Shown piece by piece: positions 17,601-25,600 of a stretch of 64,000 nucleotides of DNA; positions within the stretch are counted from its first letter, which is position 1, and the number at the start of each line of letters is the position of its first letter. Below the pieces are notes generated by a model. The model had not been told where the DNA came from and ran no database searches. It saw nothing but the letters and a program-made list of their open reading frames with translations. Origin of the DNA: CBDFMR01 sp965249765 (GTDB taxonomy: Bacteria > Bacteroidota > Bacteroidia > Chitinophagales > Saprospiraceae); assembly GCA_965249765.1 (NCBI GenBank), contig CBDFMR010000005.1:1240001-1304000 (forward strand). Direction: 5' to 3'. Made by a program: the position numbers and the translations under genes.

Positions 17601-18785
17601 GAGATAGGTGTCAATCTACCTGAGGTAGAAGTAAAAATCACTACTGATCAGACACTTTATCCATTGACACAATTGACAGATGATGAAGGCAACTACTCCT
17701 TTGATTCCAATCCTCTTTACCTTGATTATACACTTACAGGTAATAAGGTGAGCGATTATATTGACGGAGTAAGTACGCTGGATTTGCTAGCCATTCAGAA
17801 GCATCTTCTTGGTGTTAAATTACTAGATTCACCCTATAAGGTCATTGCGGCCGATGTCAATAGCGATCAGAAGGTTTCAGCGATTGACTTGCTCGAATTG
17901 AGAAAACTTATACTGGGAATGAATGATGAATTGCCATCGAGCCCTAGTTGGAGATTTGTTGATGTGGGATTTTCATTTGCTGATATAACTAACCCATGGC
18001 CATTTAGTGAGATTATGGAGATTGCTCCTTTGACCACCGATGCTGTGAGTGAAAACATGATCGGGATGAAAATTGGCGATGTCAATAACTCTATCGATGT
18101 GAATATAGTAGGCGACGCACCAGAGTCTAGATCTAATAGTACAGTGAGCTTGGATATAAGCGCAAATGAAGAAGGCGAGGTGGTAAAGATGGATTTCTAT
18201 TCACAGGATTTTGGTAATGTGGAAGGATTTCAGTTTACTTATGAATTGAGAGGACTGTCATTTGTAGGATTTGGGTCAGGAGCGATAGAAGTCAATGAAA
18301 GCAATTTTGCTTTGTTGGATGACCGAACATTGACAACAAGCTGGATGACATTGACGCCTACGGAGATCGAAGGTGTAATGTTCTCTCTTATCTTCAAGAC
18401 TACTGCCAGCGGAGATGTGGAGGACATGATCAGTATCTCATCTAGAGTGACTGAGGCAGAAGCTTACTTGATGTCAGGAGAGATTGCCGATGTGAAGCTC
18501 GAGTATCGAGGCAATGAGGTGACTAGCTTTACGCTGCATCAAAACGAGCCCAATCCATTCTCTGATAAGACGACGATCAGTTTTGAACTTCCTGAGAGGG
18601 GAGATGCTACACTGACGATTTACGATGTGAGTGGTAGAGTCTTGTATGAGAGAAGCGACATCTACAATGGTGGATATAATGAAATTACACTTACTCAGAG
18701 CGATATTAAGTCATCGGGAGTGATGTACTGCCACCTTAAGAGTGGCATGAAACTTGCGACGATCAAGATGATTGAGATTGAGTAA
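14646..18785 (+). CDS. Giant T9SS-secreted protein with dockerin and cohesin-like domains
   Basis: 1379 residues. N-terminal hydrophobic signal ending LGLSAQQ (about residue 40; a rather long basic leader precedes it). The body (40-1020) is Cys-rich with repeated Ig/HYR-like beta units (for example IEDYPSAQCLQQIEVVRLNP and PVIVDCDP). At about 1055-1110 is a dockerin type I-like pair: GVSTLDLLAIQKHLLG and ADVNSDQKVSAIDLLELRKLILG, with a D-N-D calcium loop. A cohesin-like beta sandwich follows (about 1165-1290). The last 80 residues are a T9SS type A sorting domain (LHQNEPNPFSDKTTISFELP). Probably a surface adhesin or scaffold. Dockerin and cohesin-like folds in one chain could allow self-assembly; this is inference. 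Confidence 0.85.
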   Translation: MCKTLLRRAKVCRVLYTPGLLRSIFAIAFALSSLGLSAQQLACNDNVQVSLDYNCEAQITPGMILEGEDPNLDPADYLVEIEGVIGDVVTIPGTYTVSVTYLPSGNNCWGTMLVQDKLPPQVDCLCPVGNTDPECDFLCTDLPGILDGSIIVPTPTVDENCSPYTTYMDDVVEDGQECGSQILFRTWIFTDASGNASIPCVQEFRLAPVDLGEVVPPVSPIILPCGSGAEPEDIYAHFWPTVGSQVAYTYAYPTVDGMPVYGAVCNLAVAKTDTEIPACGPDCPESFKVIRNWIVVDWCEGTTRSFGQIIKVIDEEDPTIEVDDLTVGTDPWTCTASFVLPYPNILHDNCSSYVGYDVTGPTGVNITYNPGTGLYSVFNAPKGIHNFVYTAYDCCGNTDEDISVVSVLDLSPPIAIAKQNIVITLTNGSTQGEGQAKMFPVSVDNGSHDGCTDIHLEIRRADNAPHCGNLGINNRNNNRTYNNDGHPQDHNRDTDDGVFVKFCCEDVYGSAGVDEDGDGINDYGIHQVWLRVWDDANMSGVYGDVINGHADNYNEVWADVRVEDKLTPIIVCPPDVTINCNDDPDNLEDTGEAFAFGACGDRPVKYNDTDFTDACGVGRIARRWYIEDYPSAQCLQQIEVVRLNPFDGDIIWPRDVTLDCTANWTGEPTWNVSPDQCALIGYSLKSDTFRFEDGACYKILNHWTVIDWCQWDSDDPYDDGYWTDLQIVKIIDNISPVIVDCDPMMFGVDDHGDADGDGNYCESKAVMLTNSATDNGDCASKWLKWIVDVDLWGDGIIDYTFSSFLHPNNPYYVAPTGSNIPVKVTIPEDIDGSMINHKIQWRVSDGCGNYTSCSTTFMVTDKKSPTPYCVSLSTALMENGEVALWACDFDLGSYDNCTTQENLQFTFTDTHPNSDPNYVPSLKCSSRIFDCDNLDAAIGGVIPVDVYVWDEKDNRDYCTVALTLIDNQGGCGDAMSGRVAGNISTEIGVNLPEVEVKITTDQTLYPLTQLTDDEGNYSFDSNPLYLDYTLTGNKVSDYIDGVSTLDLLAIQKHLLGVKLLDSPYKVIAADVNSDQKVSAIDLLELRKLILGMNDELPSSPSWRFVDVGFSFADITNPWPFSEIMEIAPLTTDAVSENMIGMKIGDVNNSIDVNIVGDAPESRSNSTVSLDISANEEGEVVKMDFYSQDFGNVEGFQFTYELRGLSFVGFGSGAIEVNESNFALLDDRTLTTSWMTLTPTEIEGVMFSLIFKTTASGDVEDMISISSRVTEAEAYLMSGEIADVKLEYRGNEVTSFTLHQNEPNPFSDKTTISFELPERGDATLTIYDVSGRVLYERSDIYNGGYNEITLTQSDIKSSGVMYCHLKSGMKLATIKMIEIE

Positions 18786-18804
18786 GGTTATGTAATAACC
18801 TGAC

Positions 18805-18834
18805 AACCGCCCCGACTCTCGGGGCGGTTTTTTC
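18805..18834 (+). terminator. Rho-independent terminator
   Basis: Strong GC stem (AACCGCCCCGA/TCGGGGCGGTT type) at 18805-18829 followed by a T-run, 20 bp past the stop of the giant gene. Confidence 0.85.
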
Positions 18835-18854
18835 TCATGAATCCCTATTTTTAA

Positions 18855-19226
18855 TACAACAGATTATTGTCCATGCGAATTCAATGCATGGAATAATTTA
18901 CTATTACATCGAACTGGGACATTACTTGATATAGACATTCCATTGCCTTACCGCAGTGAAAGTTTCATAGCTGATGGGAGATCATCAGATAATGATGAAA
19001 TTGACGTGACAAATATATTTCCAAGCCCAATTATAGGTACACTGAATGTAAGCAGTACAGGACAGGAAATAAGACGAATAGAAGTATATGATTTACGGGA
19101 ACACGAATGATGGATATTGTCGGCGATCAGGAAAAGTACCAAATAGATGTATCACATCTACCCGGTGGTATGTATTTTGCGATGATTGAACTGAAAGATG
19201 GAGAGAAAAAATCGCGAGAATTGTAA
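18855..19226 (+). pseudogene. Remnant of a T9SS type A sorting domain
   Basis: One frame reads EIDVTNIFPSPIIGTLNVSS and IRRIEVYDLR. Near 19100-19108 the frame shifts and continues MMDIVGDQEKYQIDVSHLPG and GMYFAMIELKDGEKKSREL with TAA at 19224. This is a recognisable C-terminal sorting domain (FPxP, EVYDL, LPGGMYF) with no intact parent gene upstream. The upstream part of the frame (CEFNAWNNLLLHRTGT) may be the end of the former body. Probably left after deletion of a second secreted protein. Confidence 0.65.
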
Positions 19227-19236
19227 TTAAATAAAA

Positions 19237-19290
19237 TGCAACAAAGTGACAACCCACCTCGGTATATCTATAAAGATGGGTTGTCGCTTT
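19237..19290 (+). terminator. Hairpin terminator after the sorting-domain remnant
   Basis: GACAACCCA (about 19240) pairs with TGGGTTGTC (about 19277) across a loop of about 27 bases, followed by CGCTTTAT. Long loop and weak T-run. Confidence 0.4.
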
Positions 19291-19293
19291 ATA

Positions 19294-19392
19294 ATGGCTG
19301 ATATGACAAGCTGGATACTTATCATAATGTTGTTTTCATCTTCTTTATGCGGTCAGGAATATTACAGTAGGATCATTCCATTCTTTCTGTAA
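19294..19392 (+). pseudogene. Fragment encoding a signal peptide
   Basis: 32 codons starting MADMTSWILIIMLFSSSLCG: a hydrophobic export signal followed by QEYYSRIIPF and a stop. The sequence after it is open only with frame changes. It looks like the 5' end of a lost exported protein; it may also be chance. Confidence 0.3.
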
Positions 19393-19552
19393 CGGACAAC
19401 GTAATACTGATTACGGCATATCAATATTCCTTAGGTTTTCAAGAGGAATTTGAAGAGTTGGCAAGTAAAGTTAGATCATTGCGCCAATATGTCACATTGG
19501 GTATTAGTAGGAATATTCAATTATGAGGACATTGTTGTGATAACCTTATATG

Positions 19553-19580
19553 ACCGTCCCACGCCTGTGGGTCGGTTTTT
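19553..19580 (+). terminator. Hairpin terminator upstream of patatin stop
   Basis: ACCGTCCCAC/GTGGGTCGGT stem followed by eight T. It would stop plus-strand transcription before the convergent patatin gene. Confidence 0.65.
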
Positions 19581-19618
19581 TTTGTACCCTATTTTTCTAT
19601 GAGGTGATGGAGGGTCAA

Positions 19619-20467
19619 CTAGATGCTATATGATCGTTTATTGAGATACACTAGGCCTTTGTCTAGTCCATACCTGTAGTCATTCATGATGGTTTTATTG
19701 GAGTACGCGTAGGTTCCACTTTTGAGTACTTTATTAGGTGCTATTTGATGTACTGTCAAGTCATCAGGTGGATTGCTCATAAAGTCGATCGCTTCATTAT
19801 ATTTTTTATGACAATTGGCAAATGCACTCTTTAGTGACGGTGAGGAGCTAAAATATATACTCCCAAAATAGTCAGCCCAACTTTGGGTAGATCGTATACC
19901 CGCCGGCCAGGTACGTACGATTACCACTTCTCGTGCCCCTTGATCATAAGCATACTTTACGGGAAGCGGATCACTCCAGCCACCATCAAAATATTCCGTT
20001 TGACCAATGACGTGCCTGCCTTTGGTGACGAATGGCAAGGTGCATGATGCAATGACTGCATCTATCCAATTGGATGCGTCTGGTCGTAAATACGCTGGGT
20101 TTCCATTCTCTCTATTGGTTGCAACAAAAGCAATCTCAGCATCATCGAGTTCGTTGAATGCTCTTTGAAATTCAAAAGGGAATTCCTCTTCGTATATTTT
20201 AGCGAGATAGTCAATGTCCATGTAACCCTGGCTTCCAAATGTCCTCTTATAATTGGTAAATTGCTGGTCATTAGCCAAAACTTTCATAGCCGAAATACAG
20301 AATCTATATTGTTTGCTCAGATAATAAGAAAGGGCTATCGCGCCTCCAGATACGCCTAGATATTGATTGAAAGGGTGATACCCGGCACTGATAAAAGCAT
20401 CCAGGACTCCAGCACTAAATCCCGTCTTGAAACCACCTCCTTCAACAACTAAACACCTATTACTCAT
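19619..20467 (-). CDS. Patatin-like phospholipase
   Basis: 282 residues, cytoplasmic by sequence (no signal). Shows the patatin catalytic dyad: oxyanion loop EGGGFKTGFSAG, nucleophile Ser in GVSGGA (about residue 42) and the Asp of FDGGWSDPLP (about residue 163). It resembles the YjjU/RssA group of bacterial patatins, which hydrolyse acyl esters of lipids. It stands alone and is transcribed away from the phosphodiesterase gene. Confidence 0.88.
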   Translation of the reverse strand: MSNRCLVVEGGGFKTGFSAGVLDAFISAGYHPFNQYLGVSGGAIALSYYLSKQYRFCISAMKVLANDQQFTNYKRTFGSQGYMDIDYLAKIYEEEFPFEFQRAFNELDDAEIAFVATNRENGNPAYLRPDASNWIDAVIASCTLPFVTKGRHVIGQTEYFDGGWSDPLPVKYAYDQGAREVVIVRTWPAGIRSTQSWADYFGSIYFSSSPSLKSAFANCHKKYNEAIDFMSNPPDDLTVHQIAPNKVLKSGTYAYSNKTIMNDYRYGLDKGLVYLNKRSYSI

Positions 20468-20560
20468 TTATTCATATTCTGTGTTACCATAACGATTTAT
20501 TTCTAAGACTGTTATTTCAAGGTTGAAGTACTATTGGCTTTCGTATCTTGTATACGCAAT

Positions 20561-21349
20561 ATGAGTAAAATATTGATTGCAGTTTTATTTTGCTTTTTTT
20601 CTTTGGTGAGCCAAGGGCAGATTGCTTATTACTCACATGATATCTTCCTCCACTCCCACAATGACTATAATCAAGCTTTGCCATTGTACGGTGTCCTGAA
20701 AATGGGCTTCCAATCTATAGAAGTAGATATCATCTTGGACAATGGACTGAACAAAGTGAGTCACGATGATAAGAGGTTGGAGGATGAGCCGACCTTGGAA
20801 GACCTGTACCTGAGGCCGTTGTATGATGCATATCAGGCTAGAGAATCGATAGAGACGGGTTTGCTTTTTCTAATGTTGGATATAAAGAGATGTGATGAGG
20901 ACTTTCTTGATAGGTTGGATAATCTTGTCAGAAAATATGCCGATGTATTTTGTACAAGAGGTGACGCGAGTTGTCATAAGATTAGAATACTTCTATCAGG
21001 AGAGATAGATAGAACTTCCTTAATACAAGACCACTCATATAGCTTTTTTTTCGTAGATGGTCGGTTGGACAATCTAGGCATTCCGCGATCTACCAAGGTC
21101 ATGCCTATCATTAGTGTTGATATGAGAGAACTGGCTGGGAGAAGCACCAGATACCTCGCTGACAAAAGGCTGAGGGCTAAGATCTTGAAGATAGCTGTAG
21201 CCTGTCATAATGAAGCCAAGCTCGTACGTTTCTGGAATACTCCCGACCACCCCCATGTTTGGGGTCAGTTGATCGCTTTGGGTGTAGATGTGATAGGGAC
21301 TGACGAGCATGAGACACTGGTTAGTTTTCTAAGTAGAATTTCACACTGA
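20561..21349 (+). CDS. Secreted PLC-like (GDPD/AIM6-type) phosphodiesterase
   Basis: 262 residues from ATG 20561 (signal MSKILIAVLFCFFSLVSQGQ). After the signal: FLHSHNDYNQALPLYGVLKM, SIEVDIIL and SHDDKRL, matching the H-N-D and E-x-D metal sites of the PLC-like TIM-barrel group that includes yeast AIM6 and GDPD enzymes. Later LMLDIK and GTDEHE complete the pattern. Likely cleaves a glycerophosphodiester or similar in the periplasm. An upstream TTG at 20534 would spoil the signal peptide, so it was not chosen. Confidence 0.75.
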   Translation: MSKILIAVLFCFFSLVSQGQIAYYSHDIFLHSHNDYNQALPLYGVLKMGFQSIEVDIILDNGLNKVSHDDKRLEDEPTLEDLYLRPLYDAYQARESIETGLLFLMLDIKRCDEDFLDRLDNLVRKYADVFCTRGDASCHKIRILLSGEIDRTSLIQDHSYSFFFVDGRLDNLGIPRSTKVMPIISVDMRELAGRSTRYLADKRLRAKILKIAVACHNEAKLVRFWNTPDHPHVWGQLIALGVDVIGTDEHETLVSFLSRISH

Positions 21350-21438
21350 AAGCATGTATCTGGCAATTTCTGTCAAAAAGAAAAAGAAAGTAAACATAGT
21401 ACACAAATTTGCAATATATTAACACCCTGCTTGAGACT

Positions 21439-22503
21439 ATGATAGATATATCGACAAAAATAATAAGAGGCAGGGGTGCTCAGATAAACCCTCACAATCG
21501 CTTTGAAGACGTTGTACGTAGCGATGAGGTTTTTCAATTTGACGACGATGATCTCAGCCTAAAGACGAAGTACATTAAAGTACACCCCAAGACCATCGTC
21601 AACAAAGTAGATAGTCCTGATATTCCCTTCCAATATTCCATGAATCCATATCAAGGTTGCGAGCACGGCTGTGTTTACTGTTATGCAAGGAATAGCCACA
21701 ATTACTGGGGATATAGTAGTGGAGTAGATTTTGAGCGTGTCATTCTTGTCAAAGAATCAGCTCCTCAGCTCTTAGAAAAAATACTAAAAAAGAAAACCTG
21801 GAAGGTATCACCCATCATGCTTTCTGGGAATACGGATTGTTATCAGCCCATAGAGCGTAAACTGAGAATTACCAGAGAAATTCTTAAAACCCTCAATAAA
21901 TACAAGCACCCGGTCAGCATCATCACCAAGAATGCTCTCATACTTAGAGACCTTGACATTCTCAAGGAGTTGAATAAAGACAACCTTGTGAGTGTAACTG
22001 TATCTCTCAATACTCTTTCTAATGATACCAGAGCCAGGCTTGAGCCAAGGACGAGTACTGTGGAAAAAAGATTAGAGATTATTAAGAATTGTAGTGAAAG
22101 AAACATTCCGGTGACGCTCTTGATGGCACCAGTAATTCCTGGTCTGACCGATCATGAGATCATGCCTTTGGTGGCAAAAGCAGCAGAAAACGGAGCGTCT
22201 TCACTTGGGCATATTACGGTGCGTCTTAATGGTACCATAGGCCAGATATTTGAGGATTGGGTAAAGAAATCTTTTCCTGATAGAGCGAGCAAAATTCTGA
22301 ACAAGATTGCTTCATTACATAGAGGAAAGCTAAATAATTCTGTATATGGTGAGCGAATGAAAGGATCAGGCAATATTGCAGACATGATCCATCAGCAATT
22401 TAATATTGCAGTGACGCGATACTACCCCGACGGCTTCTCTAAATTTGCCCATAACTTAGATATGCATGAGAAATTTAAGTCAGCTCAGCTAAGTCTTTTC
22501 TGA
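21439..22503 (+). CDS. PA0069-type radical SAM protein (SPL-like)
   Basis: 354 residues from ATG 21439 (the open frame reaches a TTG at 21409). Radical SAM cluster CEHGCVYCYARNSHNYWGY near residue 75 gives the CxxxCxYC-like iron-sulfur site. Other conserved parts: LSGNTDCYQPIE, ITKNALILRDLD, LEPRTSTVEKRL and GLTDHEI. This family is annotated as spore-photolyase-related or DNA repair photolyase-like, without proven substrate. Reaction presumed S-adenosylmethionine cleavage. Confidence 0.88.
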   Translation: MIDISTKIIRGRGAQINPHNRFEDVVRSDEVFQFDDDDLSLKTKYIKVHPKTIVNKVDSPDIPFQYSMNPYQGCEHGCVYCYARNSHNYWGYSSGVDFERVILVKESAPQLLEKILKKKTWKVSPIMLSGNTDCYQPIERKLRITREILKTLNKYKHPVSIITKNALILRDLDILKELNKDNLVSVTVSLNTLSNDTRARLEPRTSTVEKRLEIIKNCSERNIPVTLLMAPVIPGLTDHEIMPLVAKAAENGASSLGHITVRLNGTIGQIFEDWVKKSFPDRASKILNKIASLHRGKLNNSVYGERMKGSGNIADMIHQQFNIAVTRYYPDGFSKFAHNLDMHEKFKSAQLSLF

Positions 22504-22539
22504 GTAATTTTTCTATCCAGGATGACCAGGGTAAGAAAC

Positions 22540-22580
22540 AGAAAAAAGGCCTGATGCCATCACCAGACCTTTTATCAAAA
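22540..22580. terminator. Likely bidirectional terminator
   Basis: Imperfect hairpin AAAGGCCTGATG/CATCACCAGACCTTT between two convergent genes, with A- and T-runs on its outer sides. Confidence 0.5.
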
Positions 22581-22607
22581 AACATGACAATCCTCTCGGA
22601 TTAATTT

Positions 22608-25600
22608 TTATTCAGTCTTTATAAATCCTTTTGTTACACTTGACTCATGTGAGACTACTCGCATATAGTACTTTCCATTGAGCAAGTGTGCAATGTCGGC
22701 CAGTCTCTCCTCGTGAATGTTACTACTTGCTCTTGAATACACAAGCTTTCCATAGAGATCATATACTTCAATGGTACCCGGTATACCGCTTTCCGTAACG
22801 ATATTAAACTGGAGCTGATCTACTGCGGGATTAGGAAATATCTTTAAAAATATAGGGTCATCATTCGCACCCAAATTGTCTGTACAAGCTGTCGGAGCAT
22901 CTTCTGACCAATCTGCTCCTGCGTCACCTGCTCCATCATATTCGAGACTATTGGGACTTGACCATGTCGATGCAAAGTCACCAGTAGTCCATATACCTGC
23001 TGCTACAGCTACAGTAGATCGCATATGACCCGTTGACCCCCATTCTACATAGTCTATTATTGATCCTGAGTCCCCAAAACTATTGGTAGTGTAAAGGCCC
23101 AATTCTCCGTCAGCTGAACCCAATGATAGACCTGGATCAACAGTGACCAACTCTCCTGAATCGAGGATCATATCTCCTCCACACACGATGGTTGTATTGG
23201 CTATCATGACATAGCTTGGGAATATGCACAACCAATAAGTGGAAATATCCATGGCTGTTCCGCCAATGTTTTTGAGTTCTACATCACCATTAGAGTTGAT
23301 TTCGTTGAGAACAATGATAGCAGGATTTCCTCCTCCACAATCCATACGATCTACTTCTATACTGTTGGAAAAATCAAAGCAGCCTATGAGGTCTGTGTTG
23401 ATATTGTTACCCATCATCAATCCCGTCAACCCATCAGCATAACTTAGATGATGTATAAAACAAGTTCCTGCAGGTGCCATATCAAAATCCACATCTTCGG
23501 GAAGTCCCGGTAATCCTAAAATCATACCCTGATCATCAGTAATGACATATTGGGAATTATCTCCAGTATTACCGCTCAAGGTTACTCCCGAAACCATGTC
23601 AGGAACACCATCACCTACACAGAATGAAAAAGGTCCACCTTCCAACGTGCCACCTTCAGCACTTTTTCTAATCACCATCACACTATTGGACAGGCTAGAA
23701 CATCCTATCAAATCCATAGTCAGGTCGTTACCCATTTCCAAGCCCTCAAGTCCGTCTTCATAGCTAAGATGCCATACAAGGCAGACGCCGGCTGGTGCTT
23801 CATCAAAATTTACCGCTTCGTATGAAGGAGGTAGGCCAAGAATGGTAGTTCCCTGTTCGTTAGTAACAACCCATTGACTATTGGCTCCAACATTACCTGT
23901 CAGTGAAATGCCACCTACGGGGATATTATCTGCTGTAGCATCGCCAACACAAAATTCAAAAGGCCCACCCGCAATCATTCCTCCCTCAGGGCTCGCTCTA
24001 TTCACTGTTATTGAATTAGAGAAATCAAAGCAACCTACGAGGTCGGTCATGGCATTGTTACCCATTTCGAGTCCAGTGAGACCATCTTCATAGCTGAGGT
24101 GCCAGATAAGGCAGACACCAGCAGGTGCTTCATCAAAGTTTACATCTTCGGGAGCACCGGGAAGGCCCAGAATATTACCGAGATCATCAGTAACGACGTA
24201 CTGAGAATTTCCACCAGAGTTACCTGCAAGATCAACACCAGAGACATGGTCCGCAACACCATCACCTACGCAGAAAGTGAAAGGCCCACCAGTTAGCTCG
24301 CCACCGACAGGAGAGTTTCTTATGACTTCGATAGCATTGGAAAGATCAAAGCACCCAGCAAGATCAGTTATTACATTGTTGCCCATATTGAGTCCTATCA
24401 ATCCGTCTTCATAACTCAGGTGCCATATGAGGCAAACCCCCGCAGGAGCTTCGTCAAAGTTGACGTCTCCAGGCATGCTGGGGAGGCCCAGAATATTATT
24501 TAGATCATCCGTAACAACATATTGCGAGTTACTTCCCATATTTCCTGAAAGCATAACACCGGATACATGGTCAGCAATGCCATCTCCTACGCAAAATTCG
24601 AATGGTCCACCACTCAATTCACCCCCATCTAAGTTAAGGCTCATAGCATCAGTTCTGTTCACACTTACTGAATTAGAGAAATCAAAGCAACCAACCAAAT
24701 CGGTCATTATGTTGTTACCCATTTCGAGTCCAGTGAGACCATCTTCATAGCTGAGGTGCCAGATAAGGCAGACACCAGCAGGCGCTTCATCAAAGTTTAC
24801 ATCTTCGGGAGCACCGGGAAGGCCCAGAATATTACCGAGATCATCAGTAACGAGGTACTGAGAATTTCCACCGGAGTTACCCGTGAGCTCGACACCGGAT
24901 ACATGATCTTCAACACCATCACCTACGCAGAAAGTGAACGGCCCTCCTGATAGTTCGCCACCGACAGGAGAGTTTCTTACTACTTCGATGGCATTAGAGA
25001 GGTCAAAGCAACCTACGAGATCGGTCATGGCATTGTTACCCATTTCGAGTCCAGTGAGACCATCTTCATAGCTGAGGTGCCAGATAAGGCAGACACCAGC
25101 AGGTGCTTCATCAAAGTTTACATCTTCGGGAGCACCGGGAAGGCCCAGAATATTACCGAGATCATCAGTAACGAGGTACTGAGAATTTCCACCGGAGTTA
25201 CCCGTGAGCTCGACACCGGATACATGATCTTCAACACCATCACCTACGCAGAAAGTGAACGGCCCTCCTGATAGTTCGCCACCGACAGGAGAGTTTCTTA
25301 CTACTTCGATGGCATTAGAGAGGTCAAAGCAACCTACGAGGTCGGTCATGGCATTGTTACCCATTTCGAGTCCAGTGAGACCATCTTCATAGCTGAGGTG
25401 CCAGATAAGGCAGACACCAGCAGGCGCTTCATCAAAGTTTACATCTTCGGGAGCACCGGGAAGGCCCAGAATATTACCGAGATCATCAGTAACGAGGTAC
25501 TGAGAATTTCCACCGGAGTTACCCGTGAGCTCGACACCGGATACGTGATCTTCAACACCATCACCTACGCAGAAAGTGAACGGCCCTCCTGATAGCTCAC

